Assembly: GCF_001955535.1 (NCBI RefSeq)
Contig: NZ_MPVN01000004.1
Span: 496,001 to 560,000 of the forward strand
DNA from: Paenibacillus sp. FSL H7-0326
GTDB taxonomy: Bacteria > Bacillota > Bacilli > Paenibacillales > Paenibacillaceae
Length of the DNA: 64,000 nt
Direction of reading: 5' to 3'
Positions within the stretch are counted from its first letter, which is position 1, and every line of letters begins with the position of its first letter. Shown here piece after piece: positions 8,527 through 17,811 of the stretch. A model generated the notes under the pieces. It saw only the letters and a program-made list of their open reading frames with translations. It ran no database searches and was not told the DNA's origin. The position numbers were made by a program, and so were the translations under genes.

Positions 8527-11235
8527 ATGAGCAAAGAGAGGAAGCAAACGGGGAAACTGGCGGCAAGGTCAGGCAAGAACTGGATGATAGTGACGATCGC
8601 AGGCGTATTATGGGTGACCCCCGTTCTTGGAACAGGACAGGTTCTGCAGGATACCCTTCAAATATCAAGTGTGGCCATGGCGGCAAGTACAACCAAAATA
8701 TCAGAAGAGATGATCACGGCGGGAGCCAAAATGATCAATTATCGATATACAACAACGCGTTCTGGGGCTTCATCAAACGTGCTGGCGAATGTAATTCAAG
8801 TGGATTTGAATAATCCGAATGTGAAATTGGATGTGATGACAGGTAAACAAGGCAAGTTCAACAGTAAACAGAGCACTGGGGGAATGGTGAAGGAAACCGG
8901 CGCAGTAGCCGGCGTGAATGGTGATTATTTTAATGTGAGCGGGGAAGGCGCACCGATTGGCGGGCAAGTCATGGATGGAGTGTTGATGTCGACTCCTTCT
9001 GAGCTGTCGGGGATGCAGGCTTTAACGGTGACCAAGGACGGCAAACCGATGATTGATGAATACAGCTTTGAAGGCTCGGTTACGGCTTCTAATGGGTCTA
9101 CCTTTAAGCTGAGAGGCATGAATAAGGAAGATTACACTCTGGAGTCTGGGTCTGTTAAATACAGTCATGCAAATTCGATGTATATTTATACATCCGCATG
9201 GACTTCAGTGAAGCGGCCGAATGACCCGGCAACCGCTGCTGCTACAGAAGTGCTGGTACAGAACGATGTCATTCAGCAAATTTCCTATAAAACTCCACTT
9301 AACACGACCATTCCGGAGGGTGCGTATATTTTGCGCGCTCATGGTACGGCAGGAGAATGGATTAATACGAATCTGGCCGTCGGACAATCCATTCGTGCGG
9401 ATTATAAGCTGATCGCGAAGACCACGGGACAAACCGTGAACCCGAACAATCTCGATATGATGATTGGCGGACATACCCTGCTGGTAAATGGGGGGAGAGA
9501 GGCTTCCTTCTCCAGAGATGTGTCCAGTATTGGAGGGTACCGAGCCCGTACGGCAGTAGGGTATTCCCAAGACGGCAGATATGTGTATTTAATTGCAGTT
9601 CAGGATAACAGCTCAAGCTCGGGAATGTCACTGTCGGAGCTGCAGAAGTTCATGGTAAGTATTGGCGTGTGGAAAGGGATGAACCTTGACGGCGGCGGAT
9701 CGACAACGATGATCACGAGACCGCTTGGTGAAATGAACACAGGCCTTGCTTTTGCAACGGAATATGGCACAGAGCAGCGTGCTGTTATTAATGGTCTGGG
9801 TGTATATTCTCTGGCACCACAGGGGCAGCTAAAGGGACTAACGATTAGCGGAACGTCCTCTATGCTCGTTGGACAGGAAGGAACTTACAGCCTCAAGGGC
9901 TACGATACGTATTATAATCCTTATGATATGAGCGGCGCTTCGGTCACTTGGAAATCCAGTAACGGCAATGTCATCAGCACTAGCGGCGGCAAAATAACTG
10001 CCACAGGCGGCGGTACAGCAACCCTGACCGCAGTGAGCGGCTCGGCAAGTGCGAAGATGCAGATCACCGTTGTGGGCGCAAGCAATCTGAAGTCACTTAA
10101 GGCTGGAGCAGGTACAGGTTCGCTGCAAAAAGGAGCGGCCATTGCTATTCCGATTACCGCAACGACCAAAGATGGACAATCCGTCTCCCTGCCGGCAGAC
10201 AGCTTGAAGTGGGAATTCGTTGGATTTAAGGGAAGTGTATCGGGTGATACACTCACTGTATCCTCTGTAAATTCAGGCACATCGGTGGGCTATGCCATTG
10301 GCCGTTATGACGGCTTCAGCACGGTCGTTGTCTTGACGACTGCAGGACAAACGATGTGGGAAAACTTTGAGAATGTAAGCTATCCAATCAGCTTCACGAC
10401 GAATGCATCCGGCGTCACCGGAGCAGCACGCGTTGTTAACGGAACTGGCGAGAAGTCCGGCTCCAAAGTGCTGGAACTGAGCTATGATATGAACGGCGGA
10501 AGTGGTAAAATGTATGCTTATGCACAGCTTAACGGCACTTCCGGCAAACAAATCGAGTCCAGTGCTACGGCGCTGTCTATGGACGTCCTTGGCGATCACA
10601 GTCTGAATTGGCTGCGGGCAGAAGTGCTTGATGCAAACGGCAAAACGGTATACATTGATCTTGCCCGTAATATCAACTGGACAGGCTGGAAGAACATTAG
10701 TGTCGATCTAAGCGGTTCAGACATTGCGTATCCGGCGAAGCTGAAGCGGTTGTATGTCGTCAATCTTGAGGAAGGTCAGGATGAGAGAGCGATGGCAGGA
10801 ACAGTAGCCTTTGATAATATTGCTCTAACCATGCCTTCCCTATCTAGTGAAGCAGGATTACCAACAGGAACTGCCAAGTTTGTCATTGGACAAAAATCGG
10901 TCACCTTCAATGGAACGAAGAAGGCAATCGATGCAGCGCCTGTACTGAAGAATAATGCAACCTATGTACCAATCAAGCATGTGCTGGATGCGTTCGGAGG
11001 CAGAGCAACCTGGGACAGTAAGAACCAGCGTGTGACGATTCTCCGCGGCGGCAAGCTGATTGATCTTACAGTAAACGAGAAGGAATTTATCCTTAACGGG
11101 CAGCGCCTAAGCGCGAGTGTGGCTCCGTATATTTCCGGCGGTAGGACTTTAGTCCCGCTCAGACTAGTATCTGAACAGCTTGGCCTTACCGTAAAATGGG
11201 AACAGAAAACGAAGACCGTCACTATCGACTCGTGA
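8527..11235 (+). CDS. Exported phosphodiester glycosidase (NAGPA)-family protein with Ig-like and copper-amine-oxidase-type stalk domains
   Basis: The 902-residue product starts at an ATG 10 bases after GGGAGAGG. Residues 1-40 are a basic n-region plus hydrophobic core, so the protein is exported. Residues about 80-430 match the NAGPA/DUF2233 family: VNGDYFNVSGEGAPIGG near 130 and MNLDGGGSTTM near 384 are its signature phrases; relatives remove GlcNAc from phosphodiesters. Residues about 434-515 look like a Big_2 Ig-like domain (LKGLTISGTSSMLVG). A beta-rich region follows to about 780, and residues 781-902 are a copper-amine-oxidase N-terminal-like domain (YVPIKHVLDAFGGRATWD, RTLVPLRLVSEQLG), a common wall-associated stalk in Paenibacillus. 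The substrate is probably a wall glycopolymer (inference). degS follows 47 bases later. Confidence 0.87.
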   Translation: MSKERKQTGKLAARSGKNWMIVTIAGVLWVTPVLGTGQVLQDTLQISSVAMAASTTKISEEMITAGAKMINYRYTTTRSGASSNVLANVIQVDLNNPNVKLDVMTGKQGKFNSKQSTGGMVKETGAVAGVNGDYFNVSGEGAPIGGQVMDGVLMSTPSELSGMQALTVTKDGKPMIDEYSFEGSVTASNGSTFKLRGMNKEDYTLESGSVKYSHANSMYIYTSAWTSVKRPNDPATAAATEVLVQNDVIQQISYKTPLNTTIPEGAYILRAHGTAGEWINTNLAVGQSIRADYKLIAKTTGQTVNPNNLDMMIGGHTLLVNGGREASFSRDVSSIGGYRARTAVGYSQDGRYVYLIAVQDNSSSSGMSLSELQKFMVSIGVWKGMNLDGGGSTTMITRPLGEMNTGLAFATEYGTEQRAVINGLGVYSLAPQGQLKGLTISGTSSMLVGQEGTYSLKGYDTYYNPYDMSGASVTWKSSNGNVISTSGGKITATGGGTATLTAVSGSASAKMQITVVGASNLKSLKAGAGTGSLQKGAAIAIPITATTKDGQSVSLPADSLKWEFVGFKGSVSGDTLTVSSVNSGTSVGYAIGRYDGFSTVVVLTTAGQTMWENFENVSYPISFTTNASGVTGAARVVNGTGEKSGSKVLELSYDMNGGSGKMYAYAQLNGTSGKQIESSATALSMDVLGDHSLNWLRAEVLDANGKTVYIDLARNINWTGWKNISVDLSGSDIAYPAKLKRLYVVNLEEGQDERAMAGTVAFDNIALTMPSLSSEAGLPTGTAKFVIGQKSVTFNGTKKAIDAAPVLKNNATYVPIKHVLDAFGGRATWDSKNQRVTILRGGKLIDLTVNEKEFILNGQRLSASVAPYISGGRTLVPLRLVSEQLGLTVKWEQKTKTVTIDS

Positions 11236-11282
11236 TATGGTATGATATATCCTGGAAACGTTAGGAATGGAGTCGAACATTT

Positions 11283-12443
11283 GTGGACTTTCAAGCTGAT
11301 GCTCTTGACCGCGTCATAAAAAACGCCATGCAGGTCATGGAAAGTAGTAAATATCAGATTTTTGAAATAATGGACTCAGCTCGAACCGAGCTGAAGACGC
11401 TCAATCAGGAGATTCAATCCATCCTGAAAGAGACGGCGGAAACGATCGAGAAGGTCGATCAGCTTGAGCTTAATTTCCGCCGGTCCCGAATCCGGCTGAC
11501 AGAGGTCAGCCGGGATTTCGTCCGCTTTTCCGAGCATGACATCAAGCAAGCTTATGAAAAGGCGACACAGCTTCAGCTGGATTTGATGATTTACAGAGAG
11601 AAGGAAATGTACCTTAAAGCACGCCGCGACGATCTGCAGAAGCGTGCGAGAAGCATTGAGGAATCTGTGGAGCGCGCAGAAACCATCGGTTCACAGATGA
11701 ATGTCGTTATGGAGTACCTATCCGGCGAATTAGGTCAGGTAACCCGAATCATCGAGTCTGCCAAGAATCGACAAATGATCGGTTTAAAGATTATCCTGGC
11801 CCAGGAAGAAGAGCGCAAAAGAATCGCCCGGGAAATCCATGACGGCCCTGCGCAAATGCTTGCAAACTTAGTGCTTAGGACGGAAATTGTAGAAAGAATG
11901 CTGGTTAAGCAGGATTTTAAGATGGTGCAGGCCGAAATAGTAGATTTGAAGAAGCAGGTTCGTTCAAGCCTTGGAGAAATGCGCAAAGTTATTTTCAATT
12001 TGCGTCCAATGGCACTAGATGACCTGGGCTTAATTCCCACGCTTCGAAAATACGTGCAGGATTTTGAAGAAAAAACGAAGATTCGCGCGCTTTTTGAAAC
12101 CAGAGGGAAGGAACACCGTTTGTCTTCGGCTATGGAGGCTGCCGTTTATCGTTTAGTGCAAGAAGGCTTGTCGAATGCAGCCAAGCATGCATACCCGACC
12201 TATGTCGTGGTGGAGATTACTTTTCAGGCACAGCTCGTCAAGATTGTTGTACAGGATAACGGGCTTGGCTTTAAGCCCGAACTGCTGGAACAGAAGAGCA
12301 AGGACCATTCACACTTTGGTCTGATTGGGATGCGTGAGAGAGTCGAGCTGCTCGAAGGCCGAATGGAAATTGAATCAGGAGAGAATCAAGGCACCAAGAT
12401 TGTGATTCATATCCCGACAAACGTGGAAAAGGGAAAGGAGTAG
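11283..12443 (+). CDS. degS: Two-component sensor histidine kinase DegS
   Basis: DegS is a soluble cytoplasmic kinase that phosphorylates DegU and so influences exoenzymes, motility, competence and biofilm. The product has 386 residues and no membrane segment. Residues about 15-180 are a long coiled-coil sensor region. The HisKA_3 motif EEERKRIAREIHDGPAQML places the phosphorylated His at about residue 186. A HATPase_c domain occupies the C-terminus, with the N-box LVQEGLSNAAKHAYP, VQDNGLGF and FGLIGMRERVELLEG. The start is GTG with a modest GGAG site upstream. Only 47 bases separate it from the preceding gene and 4 from degU, so degS and degU form one operon. Confidence 0.95.
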   Translation: MDFQADALDRVIKNAMQVMESSKYQIFEIMDSARTELKTLNQEIQSILKETAETIEKVDQLELNFRRSRIRLTEVSRDFVRFSEHDIKQAYEKATQLQLDLMIYREKEMYLKARRDDLQKRARSIEESVERAETIGSQMNVVMEYLSGELGQVTRIIESAKNRQMIGLKIILAQEEERKRIAREIHDGPAQMLANLVLRTEIVERMLVKQDFKMVQAEIVDLKKQVRSSLGEMRKVIFNLRPMALDDLGLIPTLRKYVQDFEEKTKIRALFETRGKEHRLSSAMEAAVYRLVQEGLSNAAKHAYPTYVVVEITFQAQLVKIVVQDNGLGFKPELLEQKSKDHSHFGLIGMRERVELLEGRMEIESGENQGTKIVIHIPTNVEKGKE

Positions 12444-12447
12444 CAGG

Positions 12448-13170
12448 ATGGAAAACCAGAACATGATAAGGGGTAACATTAAGGTATTGCTGGCTGATGA
12501 TCATCAGCTGTTTCGTGAGGGTCTGAAACGAATCTTGAACATGGAGGACGATATCGAGGTCATTGGCGAATGCGGCGATGGCATTCAGGTATTGGAGTTC
12601 TGCAACCAGAGTAAGCCGGACATCGTTCTTATGGACATTAATATGCCTGTAGAGAACGGGGTTGAAGCGACGGAGAAGCTGAGAGAGCTGTTCCCGGACG
12701 TGAAGGTTATTATTCTATCGATTCACGATGATGAGAGCTATGTATTTGAAACATTGCGCAAGGGCGCGAACGGGTACCTGCTGAAGGACATGGAGGCAGA
12801 GTCGCTTATTAACGCAATCCGTTCTGTGCATGAAGGCTATGCCTTTATCCATCCCAAAGTAACAGGTAAGCTCATTATGCAGCTGCGCCGGATGACATAT
12901 TTGAATGAGACAGGCGCTATGAATGAAGGCGGCGTGAAGGAAGCTGGCGTCAAATTCGTTGCAGGCGATAACAATCCGCTGACCCGTCGTGAAGCCGAAG
13001 TACTTCGTTTGATGGCGGAAGGTAAGAGTAACAAGATGATTGGTGAGTTCCTGTTTATCAGTGAGAAGACAGTGAAGAACCATGTCAGCAGCATTCTGCA
13101 AAAAATGGAAGTAGATGACCGTACACAAGCCGTTATCAATTCCATTAAATATGGATGGGTTACCCTGTAA
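12448..13170 (+). CDS. degU: Response regulator DegU
   Basis: DegU is the DNA-binding partner of DegS. The 240-residue protein has a receiver domain (VLLADDHQLFREGLKRIL; phosphoacceptor Asp near residue 63 in IVLMDINMPVENG; the conserved Lys in GYLLKDMEAESL) and a LuxR/NarL-type helix-turn-helix near the C-terminus (LTRREAEVLRLMAEGKSNKMIG, then SEKTVKNHVSSIL). An AAGGAG site lies 8 bases before the ATG, inside the end of degS. About seven residues are added at the N-terminus relative to B. subtilis DegU, which is minor. No clear terminator follows; a 715-base gene-free stretch begins. Confidence 0.96.
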   Translation: MENQNMIRGNIKVLLADDHQLFREGLKRILNMEDDIEVIGECGDGIQVLEFCNQSKPDIVLMDINMPVENGVEATEKLRELFPDVKVIILSIHDDESYVFETLRKGANGYLLKDMEAESLINAIRSVHEGYAFIHPKVTGKLIMQLRRMTYLNETGAMNEGGVKEAGVKFVAGDNNPLTRREAEVLRLMAEGKSNKMIGEFLFISEKTVKNHVSSILQKMEVDDRTQAVINSIKYGWVTL

Positions 13171-13551
13171 AGGGAACGTAGCCTTCGGTATAAGGGAAGT
13201 GTGATCTGCCGCTTGCCCTGGGGGAACTACTGAAGTCATGCGTACAGCTAGTGGTCTCTGGTACTACATAGGTAGCATGTACGGGGGAGCGTTTCTTGTG
13301 CTGTATATTCATACTGCCTTGAAATGTGAGAAGATATAGATTGATCTAAAGTTGAGGACGCTAACGTTGATATTGTCGTATTTTCAATCTGATTACGATT
13401 GTGATTGTGATTCTGATTCGAAGGTTATGCCAAAGAACCAATGAGTTATTACTTTAGTTCGGTTATATAGTTATGGAATTTTTGAAAGCGCAAGAAAAAA
13501 TAACATTTCTTTTCATAAAGATAGGATGTTACATTTCTATAGTATAGTAAA

Positions 13552-13585
13552 GAACTAAAGCACAGAATAGAAGATGCTTTAGTTC
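13552..13585. repeat. Perfect 11-bp inverted repeat
   Basis: GAACTAAAGCA and TGCTTTAGTTC flank a 12-base loop. No T-run follows on either strand, so a protein-binding site or a structured RNA is as likely as a terminator. Confidence 0.5.
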
Positions 13586-13847
13586 AGTGTATGCTTGATA
13601 GAATCATTTGAAATCGTGCAGTCCGGTCTATCTTCGCTATTGTTGGCTCGCACCCAATCATAACGAATGGAACTGTCGCTCTAAATGCTCAATCTATCGT
13701 GTTAGTAAAAAATAAGATTTATCATATGTTCTGCTGATTCATTTGACTGTGTCACCGTCCCGGGTATCCGCATATATTGGCGGTATAAACAAGATCCGCC
13801 GGCTGGTCATTCACACGGCTGCTGTGAAGTGAGTAGTTTTGCGGTTA

Positions 13848-13867
13848 ATTGCATCCATGGATGCAAT
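13848..13867. promoter_or_regulatory. Perfect 20-bp palindrome before the 13886 gene
   Basis: ATTGCATCCATGGATGCAAT is its own reverse complement. It ends 2 bases before the GGGAGGTG ribosome site of the gene starting at 13886. It could be an operator or could fold into a hairpin that affects initiation. Confidence 0.5.
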
Positions 13868-13885
13868 AGGGAGGTGTAGTCGTAT

Positions 13886-14308
13886 TTGATCGAACATTTG
13901 ATATGGATTGCGCTTGTCTATGGCTTAACAGCCTTATGCGTTCGGTATTTATACGCACGTTCACAGACCAAGCAGCAGCCTGCCGCCATACCCGTTCACT
14001 ATGTTCTCATCACATGTAACCATGGGCTTCAGCTGGAGTGGATTATCCGCGGATTGTCCATCGACGCTCTGTTTCGAGGCACGAGTCATAAAGTAACTGT
14101 GATGGACCTTGATTCCAAAGATGATACTCTTCCGCTTCTCTACCGGCTCGGTAGTATTGCAGGCGTAGATTTGAGCATTGTCTCAGCAAGTGAGGAGCCG
14201 ATGAGCACCTTATTTGCCTTACAGCCTGCGGTGTACGAAGAGGTCAAGTTCGTTGATCTTCGCAACGATGCAAGTCTAACGGAATTTCCGTTCGTAACTA
14301 AACATTAA
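13886..14308 (+). CDS. Membrane-anchored hypothetical protein between degU and comFA
   Basis: A 140-residue product begins at TTG, about 9 bases after GGGAGGTG. Residues 3-24 are hydrophobic (LIWIALVYGLTALCVRYLY), so an N-terminal membrane anchor is likely, with the rest in the cytoplasm. The soluble part begins VHYVLITCNHGLQLEWIIRGL and contains VTVMDLDSKDDTLPLLYRL. This alternation of strand and helix, with a DLDSKDDT turn, resembles the start of a nucleotide-sugar-binding fold, but the protein is too short to be a glycosyltransferase. I do not recognise it. In B. subtilis a DegV-type gene stands in this position. A terminator lies at 14412-14453. Confidence 0.7.
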   Translation: MIEHLIWIALVYGLTALCVRYLYARSQTKQQPAAIPVHYVLITCNHGLQLEWIIRGLSIDALFRGTSHKVTVMDLDSKDDTLPLLYRLGSIAGVDLSIVSASEEPMSTLFALQPAVYEEVKFVDLRNDASLTEFPFVTKH

Positions 14309-14411
14309 TCATATTATAAGACGAATATATCGTTAAAAAGTTGCGGTATTGTCATTAATATTGTAAATATAGGATCTTTTTGGTTTAATTTAACTGTAGA
14401 AGAAAAGTATG

Positions 14412-14453
14412 AAGCACATACTTCGGCAAATATGCCGGGTATGTGCTTTTTTT
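14412..14453 (+). terminator. Terminator before comFA
   Basis: AAGCACATAC pairs with GTATGTGCTT; an inner CGGC/GCCG pairing closes the loop, and seven T residues follow. It separates the hypothetical gene from comFA. Confidence 0.85.
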
Positions 14454-14518
14454 GCGTTCATAAATGGGTATTGGTCGAAATTGGAAGCTGAAAATACGAG
14501 GCGAAATGAGGGAATCAG

Positions 14519-16417
14519 ATGAGAATTGGGCTATACGCGATCCGATTATGTGCGGGGTCCGGCAATTGCAGGGAGTGGAGAATATATCTGTCACTTCATT
14601 TGAGTGTAGATTGGCTGTGGTGGAGAGAGCAGCTCCGTGAAGCATCTCCATCAGGCATATGGCAGGTGGTTATGATCTCAGAGGCAATGTCGTTATCCTG
14701 GGCGTATCGGGTACAGGAGGAATTATTTAAAGACGGGACAAGGACTTTGGGAATTGAGGGAGCAGAGAGAACTGAAGTTCAATGGAGGGAGATGGTGAAG
14801 TCTTTACTTGCTCCGCTGATTAGTGCAGAGCCTGGGGAGCAAGGAGAGCGGATGTTACGAGAGTGTGTGGAGATAAGGGAGTTTCAGATTGGGCATAGCG
14901 TAAATGAGGGATGCGGGGAGAAACCGTTGGGAGTGCTGGCAGAGAGAGCGGCACAGCAGCTGGCAGGAAGACAGCTGCTTATGCCGGAGGCAGAGGCACT
15001 GCTTGCGGAGACCGCTCCCGAAGTAGGGAGCGAGTGGCGGGCTGCAGTGCAGCTGGCGTATTTGGCGGGGCGGGTTAGATACGTGCCCGCCCTTGCCCCG
15101 CCGCAGGCAGCGCGCTCTGCGCGATTCGTCTGGCCTTGGGTCAGACGAGAGCAGCTGCGCTGCCGCCGATGCGGCAGCATGGCCGCACAGCAGAGTGCGT
15201 GTGCGGCCTGCGGGTCTGCGGCGTGCGCCTATTGCGAGGCCTGCCTCGCGCTCGGGCGCAGCCGCTCTTGCGCGCTGCTGCTCGAAGGCGCAGCGCTTCC
15301 GGCCGTGCGGGGCACGGCCGGGGGTTCCCCCACCGATCTAGTGGGTCGGTGGGGACTAAGCCCCGCGCAGAGCGCAGCCACAGGCGCGGCGCTTGCGTAT
15401 TTGGCCCGGCGGCGTGAGGACGCCCGGGCGAAGGGCCGGTTCTTGCTCTGGGCCGTGACCGGCGCAGGCAAGACCGAGATGACCTACCCGCTGCTGGATT
15501 ACATCCTTGCAAGCGGGGGCAGCGTGCTCGTCGCCACACCGCGCCGCGATGTGGTGCTCGAGCTCGCACCGAGGGTGGCCCGCGCCTTCCCGGATACGGC
15601 ACGGGTCACCCTCTATGGCGGAAGCAGCGAACGCTGGCAGCGAGGGCAGCTGACCCTCGCCACGACCCACCAGCTGCTGCGCTTCCGCCACGCCTTTGAC
15701 CTGGTCATCATCGACGAACTCGATGCCTTTCCCTACCACAACGACCCCATGCTTGCCTATGCGGCCGAAGCATGCTGCAAGCCGGGAGGCAGCTTCATCT
15801 ATCTATCTGCCACCCCGCCTGCACAGCTGCAGCGGGAAGCAGCCCGGGGCAAGCTGGCTCATGCCAGAGTACCGGTTCGCTTTCATCGTCACCCGCTGCC
15901 TGTTCCGATATACATGAAGCTGCCGTACGTAGCGCAGCAGATTAAGCAGCGTAAGCTGCCACGCGAGCTTCAATTGAGGCTAAAGCGTTCATTGGAGCGA
16001 GGGGCGCAGGTGTTTCTATTCGTTACACGGATCTCACAGATCGAGTCCTTCGTGGTGCTTCTTCGAGCAAGCTTGCCAGGTATTCGTGTCGAAGGCACCT
16101 CTTCCGAGGACCCTTTACGGGGCGAGAAGGTCATGTCTTTTCGCGATCGAGAAATTCGCCTGCTCGTAACAACAACTATACTAGAGCGTGGTGTGACCGT
16201 CCCCATGAGCGATGTCTTTATTCTAGATGCAAATACGCGGCTGTTCGATGACGCATCGCTTGTGCAGATGGCAGGTCGAGCGGGCAGATCCAAGGATGAT
16301 CCGGCCGGGACCGTCATATTCGGCGCTCCAGAAGTGAATCGTGCGCAGAAAATCGCCGTCAACCAGATCAAAAGAATGAATGCCATCGCTCGCCGTAACG
16401 GTTATCTAGTAGATTAA
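14519..16417 (+). CDS. comFA: Competence DNA-uptake helicase ComFA
   Basis: ComFA is a membrane-associated DEAD-like ATPase that helps pull transforming DNA into the cell. The product has 632 residues, far longer than the roughly 460 of the B. subtilis protein; the excess is an N-terminal region of about 200 residues without a recognised domain. A zinc-binding cluster follows (CRRCG near 214, CAACG, CAYCEAC), then Walker A GAGKTEM near 315, the DELDAF Walker B near 398, LSATPP, and helicase motif VI QMAGRAGRSKDD near 583. The start is ATG with GAGGGA 5 bases upstream. The middle of the gene (about 15060-15760) is strikingly GC-rich compared with both ends and the neighbours. comFC follows after 184 bases; no comFB gene lies between. 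Confidence 0.93.
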   Translation: MRIGLYAIRLCAGSGNCREWRIYLSLHLSVDWLWWREQLREASPSGIWQVVMISEAMSLSWAYRVQEELFKDGTRTLGIEGAERTEVQWREMVKSLLAPLISAEPGEQGERMLRECVEIREFQIGHSVNEGCGEKPLGVLAERAAQQLAGRQLLMPEAEALLAETAPEVGSEWRAAVQLAYLAGRVRYVPALAPPQAARSARFVWPWVRREQLRCRRCGSMAAQQSACAACGSAACAYCEACLALGRSRSCALLLEGAALPAVRGTAGGSPTDLVGRWGLSPAQSAATGAALAYLARRREDARAKGRFLLWAVTGAGKTEMTYPLLDYILASGGSVLVATPRRDVVLELAPRVARAFPDTARVTLYGGSSERWQRGQLTLATTHQLLRFRHAFDLVIIDELDAFPYHNDPMLAYAAEACCKPGGSFIYLSATPPAQLQREAARGKLAHARVPVRFHRHPLPVPIYMKLPYVAQQIKQRKLPRELQLRLKRSLERGAQVFLFVTRISQIESFVVLLRASLPGIRVEGTSSEDPLRGEKVMSFRDREIRLLVTTTILERGVTVPMSDVFILDANTRLFDDASLVQMAGRAGRSKDDPAGTVIFGAPEVNRAQKIAVNQIKRMNAIARRNGYLVD

Positions 16418-16495
16418 CCGCACCGCCTCTCTTTACACGCGGCGAAGTTAGAGGCTGCCGGAGGCGCCGGATGCCAGAGGGGGGCGACCGTCGAA

Positions 16496-16545
16496 TGTTT
16501 CAGTTAGATTAAGTGGATTACATTCCAGCTGAAACAGTGATTTTT
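16496..16545 (+). terminator. Possible hairpin between comFA and comFC
   Basis: TGTTTCAG pairs with CTGAAACA across a 25-base loop, followed by GTGATTTTT. The long loop makes termination uncertain. Confidence 0.35.
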
Positions 16546-16601
16546 ACAGCTGCATAACACCGCTACAATCATAGACCAATGAAATGAGGACGGCTAAGGG
16601 A

Positions 16602-17555
16602 ATGAACATTGTAAACCGTATATCTGCATTTATGCATAGCCTGGCATCCCCTTCCGGGAATACCTGTCTCGCCTGTGGTACATATGCTCCGCTATCTAAG
16701 GAACTGCCCGGTATTTGTCATCGCTGCGTTCGTTCTATACCTTGGATTACTCAGATTCGCTGTGTTACATGTGGACGGGCAATAGGCTGCCCTGACTGCT
16801 CCAGAGGAGATCATAACCGCAGATCCTTTGAGTGTAACCGAAGTGCTGTAGTATATGATTCTTTAATGAGAGAATGGCTGGCGGTATACAAGTACCGGGG
16901 GAAAGAAAGATTCGCTCCGCTATTCGGGGCCATGCTTAATAAGGCGTATTTGGGAATGCAAAGAGAGTATTCCGCACAGCTGCTTCGAGGTGACATCGGT
17001 CGGGTGGATGAGCATGAGGGTGAGAGTGCAGAACAATCTAAATATAACGAAGGTAAGGTTTTTATTATCCACCGCCATGATTTATCCATAAACAAGCACA
17101 GACCAGATATCTGGCGAGCCGATGCGATTACTTATGTGCCTGTAAGCCATGAGCGACTAATAGAGCGAGGATTTAATCAGGCCGAACGGATGGCCGTTGA
17201 GCTATCGAGGTATCAGGGGTTACCTGTAATTCCGTTACTGCAAAGAACCAAGCATACAGAGAAGCAGAGCTTCAAGGGTAGAAGAGAAAGAGAAATCTCG
17301 ATACAGCATGCTTTTGACCTGCGTCCGGACACGGAACGAATCCTCAATTTTCTAATAAGTGAAAAGATGAATGGCAAGCTTCATCGAGACAAGAATCATA
17401 CTATAAACGATAAGGTTCAGATGAAAATCCTGCTGGTAGATGATGTCTACACGACAGGCAGCACCTTGGAAGCATGCTGTAAAGTAATTAGAGAATGGGG
17501 ATCAAAGAGAGACATTCATATTTCAATGTATACTGTTACTTGGGCTAGATCTTAA
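16602..17555 (+). CDS. comFC: ComF-family phosphoribosyltransferase-like protein ComFC
   Basis: ComFC proteins assist DNA uptake and have an N-terminal zinc finger and a type-I phosphoribosyltransferase fold. Here the Cys pairs are CLACG, CHRC, CVTCG and CPDC within the first 70 residues. The PRTase loop ILLVDDVYTTGSTLEACC is near the C-terminus, and YVPVSHERLIERGFNQAERMA is the other family signature. I place the start at 16602 (317 residues), where GAGGA stands about 11 bases upstream; the ATG at 16584, six codons earlier and in frame, has no visible ribosome site but cannot be excluded. A stretch of about 35 residues near position 130-165 (rich in Glu/Asp and Lys) is longer than in B. subtilis ComFC. 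Confidence 0.92.
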   Translation: MNIVNRISAFMHSLASPSGNTCLACGTYAPLSKELPGICHRCVRSIPWITQIRCVTCGRAIGCPDCSRGDHNRRSFECNRSAVVYDSLMREWLAVYKYRGKERFAPLFGAMLNKAYLGMQREYSAQLLRGDIGRVDEHEGESAEQSKYNEGKVFIIHRHDLSINKHRPDIWRADAITYVPVSHERLIERGFNQAERMAVELSRYQGLPVIPLLQRTKHTEKQSFKGRREREISIQHAFDLRPDTERILNFLISEKMNGKLHRDKNHTINDKVQMKILLVDDVYTTGSTLEACCKVIREWGSKRDIHISMYTVTWARS

Positions 17556-17582
17556 TAGGAAGAATATTTGATAATGAGGAAC

Positions 17583-17614
17583 TAAGATTAATTTCTGAAT
17601 CAATTTACCGATAT
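17583..17614 (+). promoter_or_regulatory. Possible sigma-D promoter upstream of yvyF
   Basis: CCGATAT at 17608-17614 matches the sigma-D -10 core, but the -35 region (TTAATTT) is a poor match to TAAA, and the next gene starts about 200 bases later. Low confidence. Confidence 0.25.
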
Positions 17615-17811
17615 ATAAAGTAGGAAGTAATCTGAAAGCTCGGGATATAGTTTTAGGGATAGATGAGATTCAGAATAGAATTGATTTTACACAATCATGC
17701 AATGGTCATCTGTATGTAACAGAGTACTCCTATCCAGATGACAAGCTATTTTAAGGTAGGTTATAATGACGAAAAGTAAATGGTTTTCATGCAGAAGGGG
17801 GCGTAAAGAGG

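Larger units (their letters stand above)
13171..13885 (+). other. Gene-free stretch between degU and the next gene
   Basis: I see no convincing protein-coding frame in these 715 bases. The stretch holds a short GATT-type low-complexity run near 13388-13423 (ATTACGATTGTGATTGTGA and similar), a perfect 11-bp inverted repeat at 13552-13585, and a perfect 20-bp palindrome at 13848-13867 next to the ribosome site of the following gene. The size leaves room for promoters or a small RNA, but nothing can be named. Confidence 0.6.

Noticed and set aside
15093..15739. Several overlapping frames of 80-150 codons on both strands in the GC-rich part of comFA
   Set aside because: High GC removes stop codons from all frames; only the comFA frame has motifs.
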